64,000 nucleotides of DNA, from positions 521,840-585,839 of the forward strand of contig LDXJ01000064.1 of NCBI GenBank assembly GCA_001029295.1, in the 5' to 3' direction. Below the pieces are notes generated by a model. That model did not search any database. It was not told where the DNA came from and saw only the letters and a list, made by a program, of their open reading frames with translations. Positions 1 to 8,356 of the stretch are shown here, piece after piece (the first letter of the stretch is position 1; each line of letters starts with the position of its first letter). Source of the DNA: Peptococcaceae bacterium CEB3 (GTDB taxonomy: Bacteria; Bacillota; Desulfitobacteriia; Desulfitobacteriales; Desulfitobacteriaceae). The position numbers and the translations under genes were made by a program.

Positions 1-2
1 TC

Positions 3-749
3 TTGCTGCAACAGCACGGACATTTGACAGTGGCGGAATTGGCCAAGAGCTTCGGAGTCTCCGATATGACGATCCGTCGTGACCTCAAACATCTGGCAGG
101 CTTGGGACTGGTTCGCCGCGAACACGGCAAAGCTTCCTACCTGCAGTCTGTCGGCCCGGATACCCTCTTCCTCAACCGTTTGGGCGAATTCGAACGGGAG
201 AAAACGGCCATAGGCGCCATGGCTGCTTCCCTCATCGCCGAAGGGGAGCCGGTTATCTTTGATGCGGGGACGACCACTCTGGCGGTGGCTCAGTTTGTCA
301 GCGCCGGTTGTGTGGCCATCACCAATTCTCTGCCCATTGCTGGGGTATTGGGTGAGCGAGTGGGAGTTACTGTTTTTGTGACAGGGGGGGAATTGAGGGG
401 TACCACCTTTGCCCTGGTGGGTCCGCTCACACGCTCGACGGTTTCCGGTTTTAACGCGGAAAAACTGTTCCTGGCCGCGTCCGGAATGGACTTGGAACGC
501 GGCCTATCGACGACCAGCATGTTGGAATCCGAGGTCAAACAGGAGATGCTGAGCTCTGCCAAGAAAGTCATTCTAGTCGCTCATAGTCAAAAAATGGGAC
601 GGGTGTATTACCACACGTTTGCCCACTGGGATCGGGTGGATATCCTGGTTACGGATAGCGGTCTGACCGAACCGGCCCGGCGATCTTTGGCCGATCGCGG
701 AGTTGAGGTCCTCATTGCGAACCCCGCCCGGCGGACCTTACCGACATGA
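3..749 (+). CDS. DeoR/GlpR-family transcriptional regulator (5' end outside window)
   Basis: Transcription factor that senses a phosphorylated sugar and represses sugar-use genes. Seen: an N-terminal winged helix-turn-helix with LTVAELAKSFGVSDMTIRRDL, the classic DeoR signature, then a DeoRC effector domain with the DAGTTTLAVAQ phosphate-binding stretch near residue 82 and the SGMDLERGLST stretch near 155. The frame is open to base 1, so the real start probably lies a few codons before the window and the TTG at base 3 is only the first possible start inside it. It resembles the second DeoR protein at 32119-32892 in layout. The target operon is not visible here. Family call is firm; the sensed sugar is unknown. 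Confidence 0.93.
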   Translation: MLQQHGHLTVAELAKSFGVSDMTIRRDLKHLAGLGLVRREHGKASYLQSVGPDTLFLNRLGEFEREKTAIGAMAASLIAEGEPVIFDAGTTTLAVAQFVSAGCVAITNSLPIAGVLGERVGVTVFVTGGELRGTTFALVGPLTRSTVSGFNAEKLFLAASGMDLERGLSTTSMLESEVKQEMLSSAKKVILVAHSQKMGRVYYHTFAHWDRVDILVTDSGLTEPARRSLADRGVEVLIANPARRTLPT

Positions 750-854
750 CCTTACCGACGTCAACTACCCCCACTTAACGCCCAGCAGCATTTGAAGTGG
801 GGGCTTGGGGAAACGTGTCTGCGGAGCATTGCTAAAAAATGCTGCTAAAAGATT

Positions 855-880
855 GGGGCCCGGTTTTACTACCGGGCCCC
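855..880. terminator. GC-rich hairpin between convergent genes
   Basis: A perfect 10-bp stem, GGGGCCCGGT (855-864) with ACCGGGCCCC (871-880), and a 6-base loop. It lies between the stop of the DeoR gene (749) and the stop of the small - strand gene (885). On the - strand it is followed by a short T-rich stretch, so it probably ends that transcript and may work in both directions. A second, weaker hairpin (CCCCACTT with AAGTGGGG) lies at about 771-806. Confidence 0.6.
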
Positions 881-884
881 CTGT

Positions 885-1097
885 TCACAGTTGGTCATCC
901 ACCGTATCCCGGTCTATCGTGCTCTGATCCCGCCCTTCAAGCAGCTTAATCAAGCCGGCCTGCCGCAGTTCCGTGGCGATTTCGAACAAGGAATCTTTCC
1001 TGTCTTCGGGTAGGTTTTGGACAAAACGGTTAATCTTAACGGGGGGAACCATGTTACGTATCTTAGCCCCACCAAATTTGAGCACCCGTTCCGGCAA
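885..1097 (-). CDS. Small hypothetical protein, 70 aa
   Basis: I do not recognise this protein. It is listed because its start is well supported: a TTG codon at 1097 preceded by AAGGAGGAG at a good distance on the - strand, and a strong hairpin just after its stop. The sequence is soluble and charged, with an NRFVQNLPEDRKDSLFEIATELRQ helix-like middle and an acidic C-terminus. No Cys, no membrane segment, no signal peptide. It stands alone between the DeoR gene and the metallohydrolase gene. Confidence 0.6.
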   Translation of the reverse strand: MPERVLKFGGAKIRNMVPPVKINRFVQNLPEDRKDSLFEIATELRQAGLIKLLEGRDQSTIDRDTVDDQL

Positions 1098-1377
1098 CGT
1101 TATCTCCTCCTTTTGCTGCCCCCTATCGGTTGTTTCGGCACATATCCCTGGGTCGCCGGGACAGAGCCACCTCAGTGCGCCCCGTTTTCCAGGGTCCGGA
1201 TTTAGTATGTACCTGAGAGACAGTTAAACATGCGCGGTTCGGAAAAACCGGTGAAAAACCAGTGAAAAACGGTGAAAGACAACGCGGGTGCGAGAAGTGA
1301 GCAGGAATTCTGTTTGGCGTTGTCGAATTACGCGATGAGCGATAACAGTATCACTTAATCCCGTCAAAGGAGAACAC
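1098..1377. other. Intergenic stretch with short direct repeats
   Basis: No convincing gene. Near 1241-1279 the motif GTGAAAAAC or GTGAAAGAC recurs three times at 10-11 base spacing, directly upstream of the metallohydrolase gene. This could be a binding site for a regulator or a small tandem duplication; the sequence alone does not decide. Confidence 0.35.
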
Positions 1378-2022
1378 ATGCTGATTACAGATGAAGTGCA
1401 TCTGGTGGACGGAGTCAAAGGTGCCCATGTTTACTTGGTGGCGAGTCAGGAACCGTTCCTGGTCGACACCGGGATGCCTGGGCAGGAAAGAAGAATTATC
1501 GAATACATCCGGAGTGTCGGACTGAACCCCCGCCATCTGACGGGGATCATTCTGACTCATTTTGATGTCGACCACGTCGGTAGTGTGCGAAATTTAGCTT
1601 CAGCCCTGGAGTGTCCTGTTTACGCGCACGAGACCGAGGTCCCTTATATCCGGGGGCAGAAACCGAGACCCGGGATGAAACGCTTCCTGCCCCATCTTGT
1701 TTCGCCCGTCTACGGCCTTTTGCGCCCGCCGGAAGAACTGCGGCCGTGCGCCGATATGTTTCACGACTGGGAGGTGTTGCCGACCCCGGGGCATACACCC
1801 GGCCATATCGTTCTCTATCGCAACGGAATTGCCATCGTCGGTGATCTCTTGCAGGGAGGCAGAATTCGCCCGGCTCCCCCGTATCTCACCTGGAATTCCG
1901 GAGAGCTCAAAGAATCGATCCGCCAACTGATCTCGCGTCCCTTGCGCTGGATTTTACCGGGTCACGGTCCCGCGACTCCCGCTTCGAACCACTGGCTGGA
2001 CCGGTTGGAACGGAGCTTGTAG
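1378..2022 (+). CDS. Metallo-beta-lactamase-fold hydrolase (glyoxalase II-like) with altered metal motif
   Basis: A 214-residue single-domain MBL-fold enzyme, probably cytoplasmic and acting on a thioester or other ester. Seen: THFDVDH near residue 60, the position of the family's HxHxDH metal motif, followed by the GHTPGH histidine near 140, the GDLLQGG aspartate near 157 and PGHGPATP near the end. The second histidine of HxHxDH is aspartate here (HxDxDH), which changes one ligand of metal site 1. The start ATG follows AAAGGAGAAC at a good distance. The gene is followed by a separate promoter, so it is likely monocistronic. Family certain, substrate unknown. Confidence 0.9.
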   Translation: MLITDEVHLVDGVKGAHVYLVASQEPFLVDTGMPGQERRIIEYIRSVGLNPRHLTGIILTHFDVDHVGSVRNLASALECPVYAHETEVPYIRGQKPRPGMKRFLPHLVSPVYGLLRPPEELRPCADMFHDWEVLPTPGHTPGHIVLYRNGIAIVGDLLQGGRIRPAPPYLTWNSGELKESIRQLISRPLRWILPGHGPATPASNHWLDRLERSL

Positions 2023-2069
2023 CTTTGACAACGCCGCTCGTTGAAATCTCAAAAGTTTATCCGAGTCGA

Positions 2070-2098
2070 TTGAAGCGCGAAGTTGCCTGTGGTATAAT
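2070..2098 (+). promoter_or_regulatory. Sigma-A-type promoter before small ORF
   Basis: TTGAAG (2070-2075), a 17-base spacer and a perfect TATAAT (2093-2098). Transcription would start near 2105 and read the small ORF at 2163-2288, which ends in an intrinsic terminator. Confidence 0.7.
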
Positions 2099-2162
2099 GT
2101 ATACAAAGAACAGTTTGCAATGATCGTATGCATTTATCACGAGGGAAGGGAAGGTGGCTTCT

Positions 2163-2288
2163 ATGTTTCTCGTCACTTGGATCGAAGGAGAAGAAGTCAA
2201 ATACCGGCTGGTCAACGATGTTGAAGCTTTACGGCCTCTGGTTTTTTCCCTGGGACAACACGTGATAGTCCAAGCTCTTGAGTCCTGA
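2163..2288 (+). CDS. Small protein, 41 aa, in its own transcription unit
   Basis: Short ORF beginning MFLVTWIEGEEVKYRLVN and ending VIVQALES. It is not recognised. Support is contextual: a near-consensus promoter at 2070-2098, a GGGAAGGTGG ribosome site about 7 bases before the ATG, and an intrinsic terminator at 2320-2346. Promoter, ribosome site, ORF and terminator together make a complete small unit. The protein is soluble and mixed alpha/beta in composition, with no Cys. Codon use resembles neighbouring genes. Confidence 0.6.
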   Translation: MFLVTWIEGEEVKYRLVNDVEALRPLVFSLGQHVIVQALES

Positions 2289-2319
2289 TCCCCTGCCTTT
2301 CACGGTTTGCCTTTATCTG

Positions 2320-2346
2320 ACAGCAGTTTTAAACTGCTGTTTTTGT
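2320..2346 (+). terminator. Intrinsic terminator
   Basis: ACAGCAGTTT (2320-2329) pairs with AAACTGCTGT (2331-2340), followed by TTTTGTTT. It closes the small-protein transcription unit before the degV gene. Confidence 0.85.
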
Positions 2347-2441
2347 TTGGCATTTTTTATTTTCCGCCACCGCATACTAGCAGGAGAAAGAGAAGTTGTC
2401 CCCGAATAAATAAACATACACACTGTTGAGGAGGGTGGAAG

Positions 2442-3299
2442 ATGTCACTGGTCATCCTGGTCGACAGTTCAGCCGACATTCCCAGGGAAAGCGCTGAGGC
2501 GGCCGGTGTTGAGGTCGTGCCGATGCCGGTAACCATCGGCGGTAGGACGTTTTTCGAAGGAGTAGACATATCCGCGGCGGAATTTTACGCCCAATTCCGG
2601 GCTCTGCCGGAGTTGCCCAAGACTTCTCAGCCCAATCCGCAAGTCCTGCTGGAACAGTATAACAAAATTTTGGCGCGGGGCGACGAAGTCGTGGCCATTC
2701 ATCTTTCTTCCCAGCTGAGTTCAACGTACAACACCGCCTTGATGGTGAAGGAAATGACGGCTTCACCTGACAAAGTGCACATCGTCGACAGCCGGGGGGC
2801 ATCCTTCGGTTACGGACTAGTGGCCTTGCTGGCCGCCGAGAAGGCCAAGGCCTGCCTGACCTGGGAGGAGCTGGAGCCTCAGGTTCTCGATCCGAGAAAC
2901 CGCATGCGTTATATATTTACACCTGACACGTTGGAATTCCTAGTCAAAGGAGGGCGTGTCAGCCGGGCTGCCGGGATGGTGGGAAATCTGCTGGACTTGA
3001 AGCCTCTCCTGCGGGTGACGGCGGCGGGAAGCATCGAACCGTTCGCCAAAGTGCGAACCCGGCGGGCGGCCCTGCAGCGCCTGGTACAAGTCATGGAACA
3101 GGAATCTGAACACCGGGAAGAACAGGTCATCGGGATCTCTCATTCCGACTGTCGCGGGGATGCGGAGTTCCTGGCTGACGAAGTCCGCAAGCGCCTTCCC
3201 ATCAAGGATATCCGGTTCAGCGACATTGGCTGCGTCATAGGCAGTCACACCGGTCCGGGAACTTTGGCGCTTTTTTACTTGAGCAATCCGAACAACTGA
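2442..3299 (+). CDS. DegV family (FakB-like) fatty-acid-binding protein
   Basis: DegV/FakB proteins bind a fatty acid and present it to the kinase FakA for activation and phospholipid synthesis. Seen: the N-terminal ILVDSSADIP, the KTSQPNP motif near residue 60, and IHLSSQLSSTYNTA near 85, which holds the serines that hold the carboxylate, then VKGGRVSRAAG near 168 and SHTGPGTLAL near the C-terminus. Length (285) is usual. ATG follows GAGGAGGGTGG. It lies 7 bases before the carboxypeptidase gene and may be co-transcribed. No fakA is in the window. Confidence 0.94.
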   Translation: MSLVILVDSSADIPRESAEAAGVEVVPMPVTIGGRTFFEGVDISAAEFYAQFRALPELPKTSQPNPQVLLEQYNKILARGDEVVAIHLSSQLSSTYNTALMVKEMTASPDKVHIVDSRGASFGYGLVALLAAEKAKACLTWEELEPQVLDPRNRMRYIFTPDTLEFLVKGGRVSRAAGMVGNLLDLKPLLRVTAAGSIEPFAKVRTRRAALQRLVQVMEQESEHREEQVIGISHSDCRGDAEFLADEVRKRLPIKDIRFSDIGCVIGSHTGPGTLALFYLSNPNN

Positions 3300-3306
3300 G
3301 AGGGGG

Positions 3307-4596
3307 ATGGCTTTCAGCAGAAGCATGAGACATCAAACAAAGACATCAAAACTCATCGCCATAACCATACTCGTACTGACCTTACTTGCCGCAAACTCCG
3401 GGTCTCCTGTCTCTGCCCAAACCGCCAATATCCCGCCCCAGGTACAAGGGGAAGCGGCTTACCTGATGGACATGCAGTCGGGACAGGTTTTGTATGCCAA
3501 AAATCCGGATGAGAAATTGGCCCCCGCCAGCACGACTAAGATAATGACGGCCCTTTTGGCCCTCCAGCTAGGTAACCTCAATGATAGGGTCACCGCCAGT
3601 AAGACGATGCTGAAGCGGAAAATCGTCTATGGCACCCAGATCTATCTGACACCGGGAGAAACGATGCCCCTGAAGGACCTGCTCTATGCGATCCTGCTCA
3701 ATTCGGCCAATGATGCGGCGGTGGACGTAGCGGAATACGTCGGCGGCGACGTGCCGCACTTCGTAGACTTGATGAACGAGAAGGCCAAAGAAATCGGGAT
3801 GGTCAACACGCATTTTATGAATCCAACCGGGCTGACGGAAGAAGGTCATTTTACGACGGCCCACGATTTAGCTATTCTCGCTCGGGTTGCTTACCAGAAT
3901 CCGGTTTTTCGCCGCTACATAGCGACAAAAACTCACACCATTCCCCGGGCACAGGCTAATGTTCCCAAGTTGATGGTCAACGAGAATAAACTCTTATGGC
4001 GCGATCCCGATGTGAACGGGATGAAGACCGGATATACCGCCGCGGCGGGTAACTGTTTGGTCGCCACCGCCGAGCGGGGAGGGCGGCAGCTTGTGGGCGT
4101 CATTTTGAAATCTCCGGGTGGGGAAATGTTCGGCGATATGGAGAAGCTCCTGAACTACGGTTTTTCCTCCTCCACGACCACGGCCTACCGGCCGGCGGGT
4201 GCCGCCGTGGCCACCACCACGGTCGGACAGCAGCAAGTAAATCTGGTTCTGGCCCAACCCATCTATGTCACCCAAAAGAGCGGCGAACCGATGCCGGCCC
4301 TGCGCTTGACCCTGGCCCACAGCAAACAGGGGTTGAAATCTGTGCGTAAAGGGGAAATCCTGGCTCAACTGGAGGTGTGGGACGGTACGGATTTGTTAGA
4401 TACAATCAATCTTTTGGCCGAGCGTTCGGTCGTGCCGCCCGCTCCGGCCGAGGTTCCCGCCGCGGCAGGCTACATCTATTTCACCGCCCTGGGAATCTTG
4501 TCTTTATTCGTCCTCTACCTTGGCACCCGTTGGGCACAGATGGTTAGGACGGAAAGAAAACGAGACGCTCACAGAAGAAGGGAGTCCAACCCGTGA
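3307..4596 (+). CDS. dacF: D-alanyl-D-alanine carboxypeptidase, DacF type
   Basis: Serine peptidase (family S11) that trims the terminal D-Ala from peptidoglycan side chains outside the membrane. Seen: hydrophobic signal segment around residues 16-37 ending SAQ-TAN, SxxK motif ASTTK near residue 75, SxN motif NSAND near 137, and KTG in NGMKTGYT near 240. A C-terminal beta-rich domain follows, then a membrane segment near 392-412 and a basic tail. The ATG at 3307 touches its ribosome site AGGGGG, so the ATG at 3325 may be the true start. The gene overlaps the next by 4 bases, implying translational coupling. Confidence 0.94.
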   Translation: MAFSRSMRHQTKTSKLIAITILVLTLLAANSGSPVSAQTANIPPQVQGEAAYLMDMQSGQVLYAKNPDEKLAPASTTKIMTALLALQLGNLNDRVTASKTMLKRKIVYGTQIYLTPGETMPLKDLLYAILLNSANDAAVDVAEYVGGDVPHFVDLMNEKAKEIGMVNTHFMNPTGLTEEGHFTTAHDLAILARVAYQNPVFRRYIATKTHTIPRAQANVPKLMVNENKLLWRDPDVNGMKTGYTAAAGNCLVATAERGGRQLVGVILKSPGGEMFGDMEKLLNYGFSSSTTTAYRPAGAAVATTTVGQQQVNLVLAQPIYVTQKSGEPMPALRLTLAHSKQGLKSVRKGEILAQLEVWDGTDLLDTINLLAERSVVPPAPAEVPAAAGYIYFTALGILSLFVLYLGTRWAQMVRTERKRDAHRRRESNP

Positions 4597-5642
4597 ACGC
4601 TGTCACGAAGAACTTTCTTGTCCGGAGCCTGAAGTTTATCGGGTTCTGGATCGTCATCGGACTTCTTATCTATTTGGTAGGAAAATTTTCCTATTTGTTT
4701 TTACCCTTTATCTTGGCTTTCATCTTTACCTCCACCATCAACCCTTTGAAAAAGTTTTTGATTCGCCATTTGCACTGTCCCCCAACCGTCGCTGTTCTCG
4801 CGTCCATGGTGGCCGAGATAGGCGCCTTTGCTTTATTGGTGGCCTTTCTCATCACCAGGGCCGTGCGGGAAGCCCACGATATCATTGTCCACTGGCCCTT
4901 TTACAGCGAGTTGTTCGAACGCGTCTTTTCCCATTGGCTCAATACCGTGCAGACCGCTTACTTCAACCTTCCCGGCAATTACACAGGCTACCTCAGCAAC
5001 GCGTTAAATGGCTTGCTCAAACCCGTACCGAGCCTGTTGACGCGTGGTTTTTCGTTGGCGGCCGCGGTTCCCGAATGGATGATCATCATCGTGGTGAGCC
5101 TTGTGGCCACTTTCTTTATGTCCAAAAACAGTCAACGCTATATTTCCGCCTTCGTCCGCATTTTTCCCTGGGAATGGCAAGATAGCCTGCGCGCGCTGGG
5201 CCGCGATTTCGCGGGCGCTTTCAGCGGTTTCATTAAGGCGGAGTTCATCGTTTTCCTGCTGATTCTTGTCATGTCGGTCGGCGGCTTGCTCCTGATCCAC
5301 GCTCGTTACGCCATTGTTCTCGGTACGGTCACCGGCATAGTCGGTATCCTGCCGGTTTTGGGCGTCGGACTGGTCCTCGTGCCTTGGGCGGCCGTGTCTT
5401 TACTCACGGGGCACACTTGGTTTGCCGTTGAGCTCATCCTGCTTACGACCGCCGTTACGATTATGCGCCACATTGTTGAACCCAAAATACTCGGAGATAA
5501 CGTGGGACTTGATCCCCTCTTGGTTCTCATCAGCATGTATGTCGGCCTGGCGGCGACGGGGATTATTGGTTTGATTCTGGGCCCGTTTATCCTCATCGCT
5601 TATAATTCTCTAAAAAGAGCGGGCGTCTTCCGCAACCTCTGA
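4593..5642 (+). CDS. ytvI: AI-2E family membrane permease, YtvI-like sporulation protein
   Basis: A 349-residue polytopic membrane protein of the UPF0118/AI-2E family. About eight hydrophobic segments are visible, with the family pattern of a paired N-terminal helix set, a central soluble stretch (HDIIVHWPFYSELFERVF) and conserved C-terminal LDPLLVLISMYVGLAATGIIGLILGP. In Bacillus the YtvI branch is expressed in the mother cell during sporulation. Start is GTG overlapping the stop of dacF (GTGA). Coupling to a DacF-type enzyme fits a cell-wall or spore-cortex role. The transported substrate is unknown. Confidence 0.85.
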   Translation: MNAVTKNFLVRSLKFIGFWIVIGLLIYLVGKFSYLFLPFILAFIFTSTINPLKKFLIRHLHCPPTVAVLASMVAEIGAFALLVAFLITRAVREAHDIIVHWPFYSELFERVFSHWLNTVQTAYFNLPGNYTGYLSNALNGLLKPVPSLLTRGFSLAAAVPEWMIIIVVSLVATFFMSKNSQRYISAFVRIFPWEWQDSLRALGRDFAGAFSGFIKAEFIVFLLILVMSVGGLLLIHARYAIVLGTVTGIVGILPVLGVGLVLVPWAAVSLLTGHTWFAVELILLTTAVTIMRHIVEPKILGDNVGLDPLLVLISMYVGLAATGIIGLILGPFILIAYNSLKRAGVFRNL

Positions 5643-5689
5643 AAGAAGATACTGCCTGTCCGGCTAGCCCGTGAGCGTGATATACTGAA

Positions 5690-5715
5690 AAGCCGAAGAC
5701 TCGCGTCTCCGGCTT
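5690..5715. terminator. Hairpin between convergent genes
   Basis: AAGCCGAAGAC pairs with GTCTCCGGCTT around a 4-base loop with one mismatch. It sits between the permease stop (5642) and the stop of the DUF1540 gene (5743). On the - strand it is followed by TTTTC, so it can end the DUF1540 transcript. Confidence 0.6.
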
Positions 5716-5742
5716 CCTCATGTCCAGCCAGCCTCTGTCTAG

Positions 5743-5898
5743 TTAGCCTCTGGACCTGAACGTACCACAGTCAGTCGCTTCGACCGAAGCGACGTCCGCA
5801 TGGTGCCGGGTAATTTGGATACTGTCTGCTTTGCAGATCTTGGCCTCCTCGTTGTAGACACAGTCTGTCACATTGCAGCGGACTTCCGGATTTTCCAT
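5743..5898 (-). CDS. DUF1540 Cys-rich small protein, 51 aa
   Basis: A short ORF read on the - strand, starting MENPEVRCNVTDCVYN and ending DCGTFRSRG. The four-cysteine pattern CNVTDC...ICKA...TDCGTF matches DUF1540, a small, probably metal-binding domain common in Clostridia and Bacilli and often linked to sporulating cells. ATG at 5898 is preceded by GGAGGTGAG. Function of the family is not established. It stands alone, divergent from the miaB promoter region. Confidence 0.85.
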   Translation of the reverse strand: MENPEVRCNVTDCVYNEEAKICKADSIQITRHHADVASVEATDCGTFRSRG

Positions 5899-6296
5899 TG
5901 CGCTCTCACCTCCGGCTTTATGTTTCCCGCAGAGGGGAAGTTTATCCTCTCGTGAAACGGTATGCCGACAGTGAAACTTCTCCCGCAGGAGTTGGGATTT
6001 AGTCAGGTGTACGTTTTCCCGTCGGATAGATTGTCCTCATGTTTGTCCTCATGGTTTGTTCTCACGGACAAAATCCGCTATAATAAAGCCTGGCACGGAA
6101 CGGCGGACCCGCTAAGCCCGCGGGTGCCGGAGCAGCGACCGGACCAAAGGATAAGGCGGATAAGCAGCGAGCGGATGAGGCAGCCAAGCTCCCAAGCCGG
6201 TCAACCCGCGCGCTGCCGCAGCGGCCCAGCGGACAAGGGGATGCGGCACTGAAGCAGCAGGCTCCGCACTTTGAGAAACGGTGGGGATGAAGAAAC
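5899..6296 (+). other. Promoter region and leader of miaB
   Basis: A 398-base gap. It holds the divergent start region of the DUF1540 gene, a promoter at 6056-6084, and a GC-rich leader of about 200 bases with several short GC palindromes. A 96-codon frame (5962-6252) crosses the promoter and has no ribosome site, so I do not call it a gene. Confidence 0.5.
6056..6084 (+). promoter_or_regulatory. Promoter for the miaB-ylbF-mutS block
   Basis: TTGTTC (6056-6061), 17-base spacer, perfect TATAAT (6079-6084). Transcription would begin near 6091, giving a leader of about 205 bases before miaB. Confidence 0.65.
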
Positions 6297-7622
6297 GTGA
6301 GCGCTATGGATAAGAAAGTGGTAACTCTGGTCTACGGCTGTCAGATGTCGGAGCGCGACGCGCAAACGTTGAGTGAGATCTCCGGCCGTGAGGGGTATGA
6401 GCGCTCGGAAGATCCCAATACAGCTGACCTGATTATTATCAACACTTGCTGTGTCAGGGAGAGCGCTGAGAACAAGATACTCGGCAAAATCGGGGAATTG
6501 AAAAAGCTGAAAGAGAAAAACCCCGAACTTAAGATAGCGGTCACCGGTTGCATGGTCCAGCAGCCGGGGGCCTTGGAGCGTTTGCGGAAACGCGCTCCGC
6601 ACGTGGATATTTGGGCCGGGACGCACAACCTGCACGATTTCGCCCGTCAATTGAAAACAGCGCAGCGTTCAGGCAAGTCCGCCGAGGTTTGGCCTGAAGC
6701 CAGAGGGATAACCGAGTCCGTACCTTTGGCGGAAAAAGGCAAGCTCAAAGCCAACGTGAACATCATGTACGGATGTGACAATTACTGCACTTACTGCATT
6801 GTTCCCTATGTGCGGGGAAGGGAACGCAGCCGGCCCGCGGGGGAGATCCTGGCGGAAATAGAGGCTTTGGCGGAGAGTGGCTGCCGCGAAGTGACCTTGT
6901 TGGGACAGAATGTTAACTCCTATGGCGAAGACCTATCCGCCGGCTCGGATTTCCCCGCTTTATTGAGGGAAGTGGACCAGATTCCCGGCTTACTCAGAGT
7001 CCGTTTCACCACCTCACACCCCAAAGATCTCTCCGATCAATTGATTGACACCCTGGCGGGCGGGCGGCATCTCTGCCACCATATCCATCTGCCGGTACAG
7101 GCGGGAAGCGACAAGATTTTGCGGCGCATGAACCGCAAATATACCAGGGAATACTACTTAAACAGGGTGCGGGCGATCAGGGAGCGGCTGCCGGCAAGCA
7201 GCATCACCACTGACATCATCGTGGGATTTCCGGGAGAGACGGAGGAGGATTTCAGCCAGACCTTGGCGGTGGTGCGTCAGGTCCATTACAGCCAAGCTTT
7301 TACCTTTATGTTTTCCCGGCGTTCCGGGACTCCCGCCTTCGCTCTGCCCGATCAGGTTCCCCTCGAAGTTAAAAAGCGCCGCTTGCAGGAGTTGATGCAA
7401 GTCCAAAATGAGGAAAGCCTGAAGTGGCGGCAAAACATGCTGGACAAAACCTGGGAAGTCTTGGTCGAAGGGCCCAGTAAATCAAACCCGGAGCGCCTGA
7501 TGGGGCGGACGCGGGGCAATGAGGTGGTGGTTTTTTCCGGCACCCAAGACCTGAGCGGACAACCGGTTGCCGTGAAAGCACAGGAGGCGAATTCCTGGAC
7601 CCTCTTCGGGGAACTGGCCTGA
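6297..7622 (+). CDS. miaB: tRNA-2-methylthio-N6-dimethylallyladenosine synthase MiaB
   Basis: Radical SAM methylthiotransferase that adds a methylthio group to i6A37 of tRNAs reading UNN codons; it acts after MiaA, encoded downstream at 17170. Seen: N-terminal UPF0004 domain with cysteines in YGCQMSERDAQ, INTCCVRESAENK and TGCMVQQ for the auxiliary iron-sulfur cluster, radical SAM core with MYGCDNYCTYCIVPYVRGRERSR near residue 157 (CX3CX2C), and a C-terminal TRAM domain. Length 441 is normal. The GTG start is 11 bases after GGTGGGG; the ATG three codons later is an alternative. Confidence 0.97.
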   Translation: MSAMDKKVVTLVYGCQMSERDAQTLSEISGREGYERSEDPNTADLIIINTCCVRESAENKILGKIGELKKLKEKNPELKIAVTGCMVQQPGALERLRKRAPHVDIWAGTHNLHDFARQLKTAQRSGKSAEVWPEARGITESVPLAEKGKLKANVNIMYGCDNYCTYCIVPYVRGRERSRPAGEILAEIEALAESGCREVTLLGQNVNSYGEDLSAGSDFPALLREVDQIPGLLRVRFTTSHPKDLSDQLIDTLAGGRHLCHHIHLPVQAGSDKILRRMNRKYTREYYLNRVRAIRERLPASSITTDIIVGFPGETEEDFSQTLAVVRQVHYSQAFTFMFSRRSGTPAFALPDQVPLEVKKRRLQELMQVQNEESLKWRQNMLDKTWEVLVEGPSKSNPERLMGRTRGNEVVVFSGTQDLSGQPVAVKAQEANSWTLFGELA

Positions 7623-7840
7623 GTACCGGCGTCGCATAGTCGAAGTGATGCCCGCCGAAGAATCGCCGTCGGGACTCGCCTTGAAGACCGTTAGCGGGCA
7701 ATGAGTACACACGTCGATAGGTCAGGGCGGGAAGCGGCAAAAATCCTGGAGAAAAGGATGGAAGGAATCAAAGAATTGGTGTAGAATCTAGTAGGTGTGG
7801 TTCGCCAGCCGGAGACATCCGGCTGAGAGAAGGGCAGGAG

Positions 7841-8254
7841 GTGTTAAACATCGACGCAGAAATCTATGACAGAGCTCAAAGCCTAGCCGATGCTATAGGC
7901 GCCAGTTCGGAACTCCGTGATCTCAGGGAAACCGAGCGCATTATGCTGACTAATGAAGAAGCTCAAAAAATCATTGCCGAGTTTCAAAGTATGCAGCACC
8001 GTTTGACGGAGCGTCAGGAACAAGGCCAGGAGATCTCCGAAGAGGATAAAAAAGCGGTGGAGCTTATTGAGGAAACCGTGGAAAAAAATCCTTTTATTTC
8101 TCCTTATCTGCAGGCCCAAGACAAATTCACTCAGATGCTCGATTCAGTGAATTCGATTTTGGCGGGCGCAATCGCTTCCGGGGATGCCGAAGCGGATGAT
8201 GGCTGTGCTTCATGTGGTACGGGCGGCTGCAGCAGCTGCCAGGGTGGTTGTTAG
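7841..8254 (+). CDS. ylbF: YlbF (RicF)-family regulator with Cys-rich tail
   Basis: Member of the YlbF/YmcA family. In Bacillus, RicF works with RicA and RicT in a complex that controls RNA processing by RNase Y, competence and sporulation, and carries iron-sulfur clusters. Seen: helical core with EAQKIIAEFQSMQHRL near residue 43 and NPFISPYLQAQDKF near 85, then an acidic linker and a C-terminal CASCGTGGCSSCQGGC with five cysteines fit for metal binding. The GTG start overlaps the strongest ribosome site (AGGAGGTG); a weaker AAGGG site 6 bases upstream may serve it. It lies between miaB and mutS, its usual place. Confidence 0.88.
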   Translation: MLNIDAEIYDRAQSLADAIGASSELRDLRETERIMLTNEEAQKIIAEFQSMQHRLTERQEQGQEISEEDKKAVELIEETVEKNPFISPYLQAQDKFTQMLDSVNSILAGAIASGDAEADDGCASCGTGGCSSCQGGC

Positions 8255-8289
8255 GCTGCGACGACAAACCATGCATCCGGACTCGGGAA

Positions 8290-8320
8290 GGAAGAGCTCG
8301 CAAACAGGCTCTTCCTTTTT
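8290..8320 (+). terminator. Intrinsic terminator after ylbF
   Basis: GGAAGAGC (8290-8297) pairs with GCTCTTCC (8308-8315), followed by TTTTT. It would separate miaB-ylbF from mutS, although read-through is possible because no clear mutS promoter is seen. Confidence 0.8.
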
Positions 8321-8356
8321 GCAAGGAAGGTTTGACGGAAAAGGGGATATTTCGCT

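Noticed and set aside
4520..5185. 221-codon frame on the + strand
   Set aside because: Out-of-phase with dacF and ytvI, rich in Arg, His and Ser as shadows are; no ribosome site.
5962..6252. 96-codon frame upstream of miaB
   Set aside because: It crosses the miaB promoter, lacks a ribosome site and has a basic low-complexity end.
7800..7840. Phrase resembling the TPP riboswitch CTGAGA box before ylbF
   Set aside because: Only a short GCCGGA/TCCGGC hairpin with TGAGAGAAGG follows; no second TPP arm, and ylbF is unrelated to thiamine.
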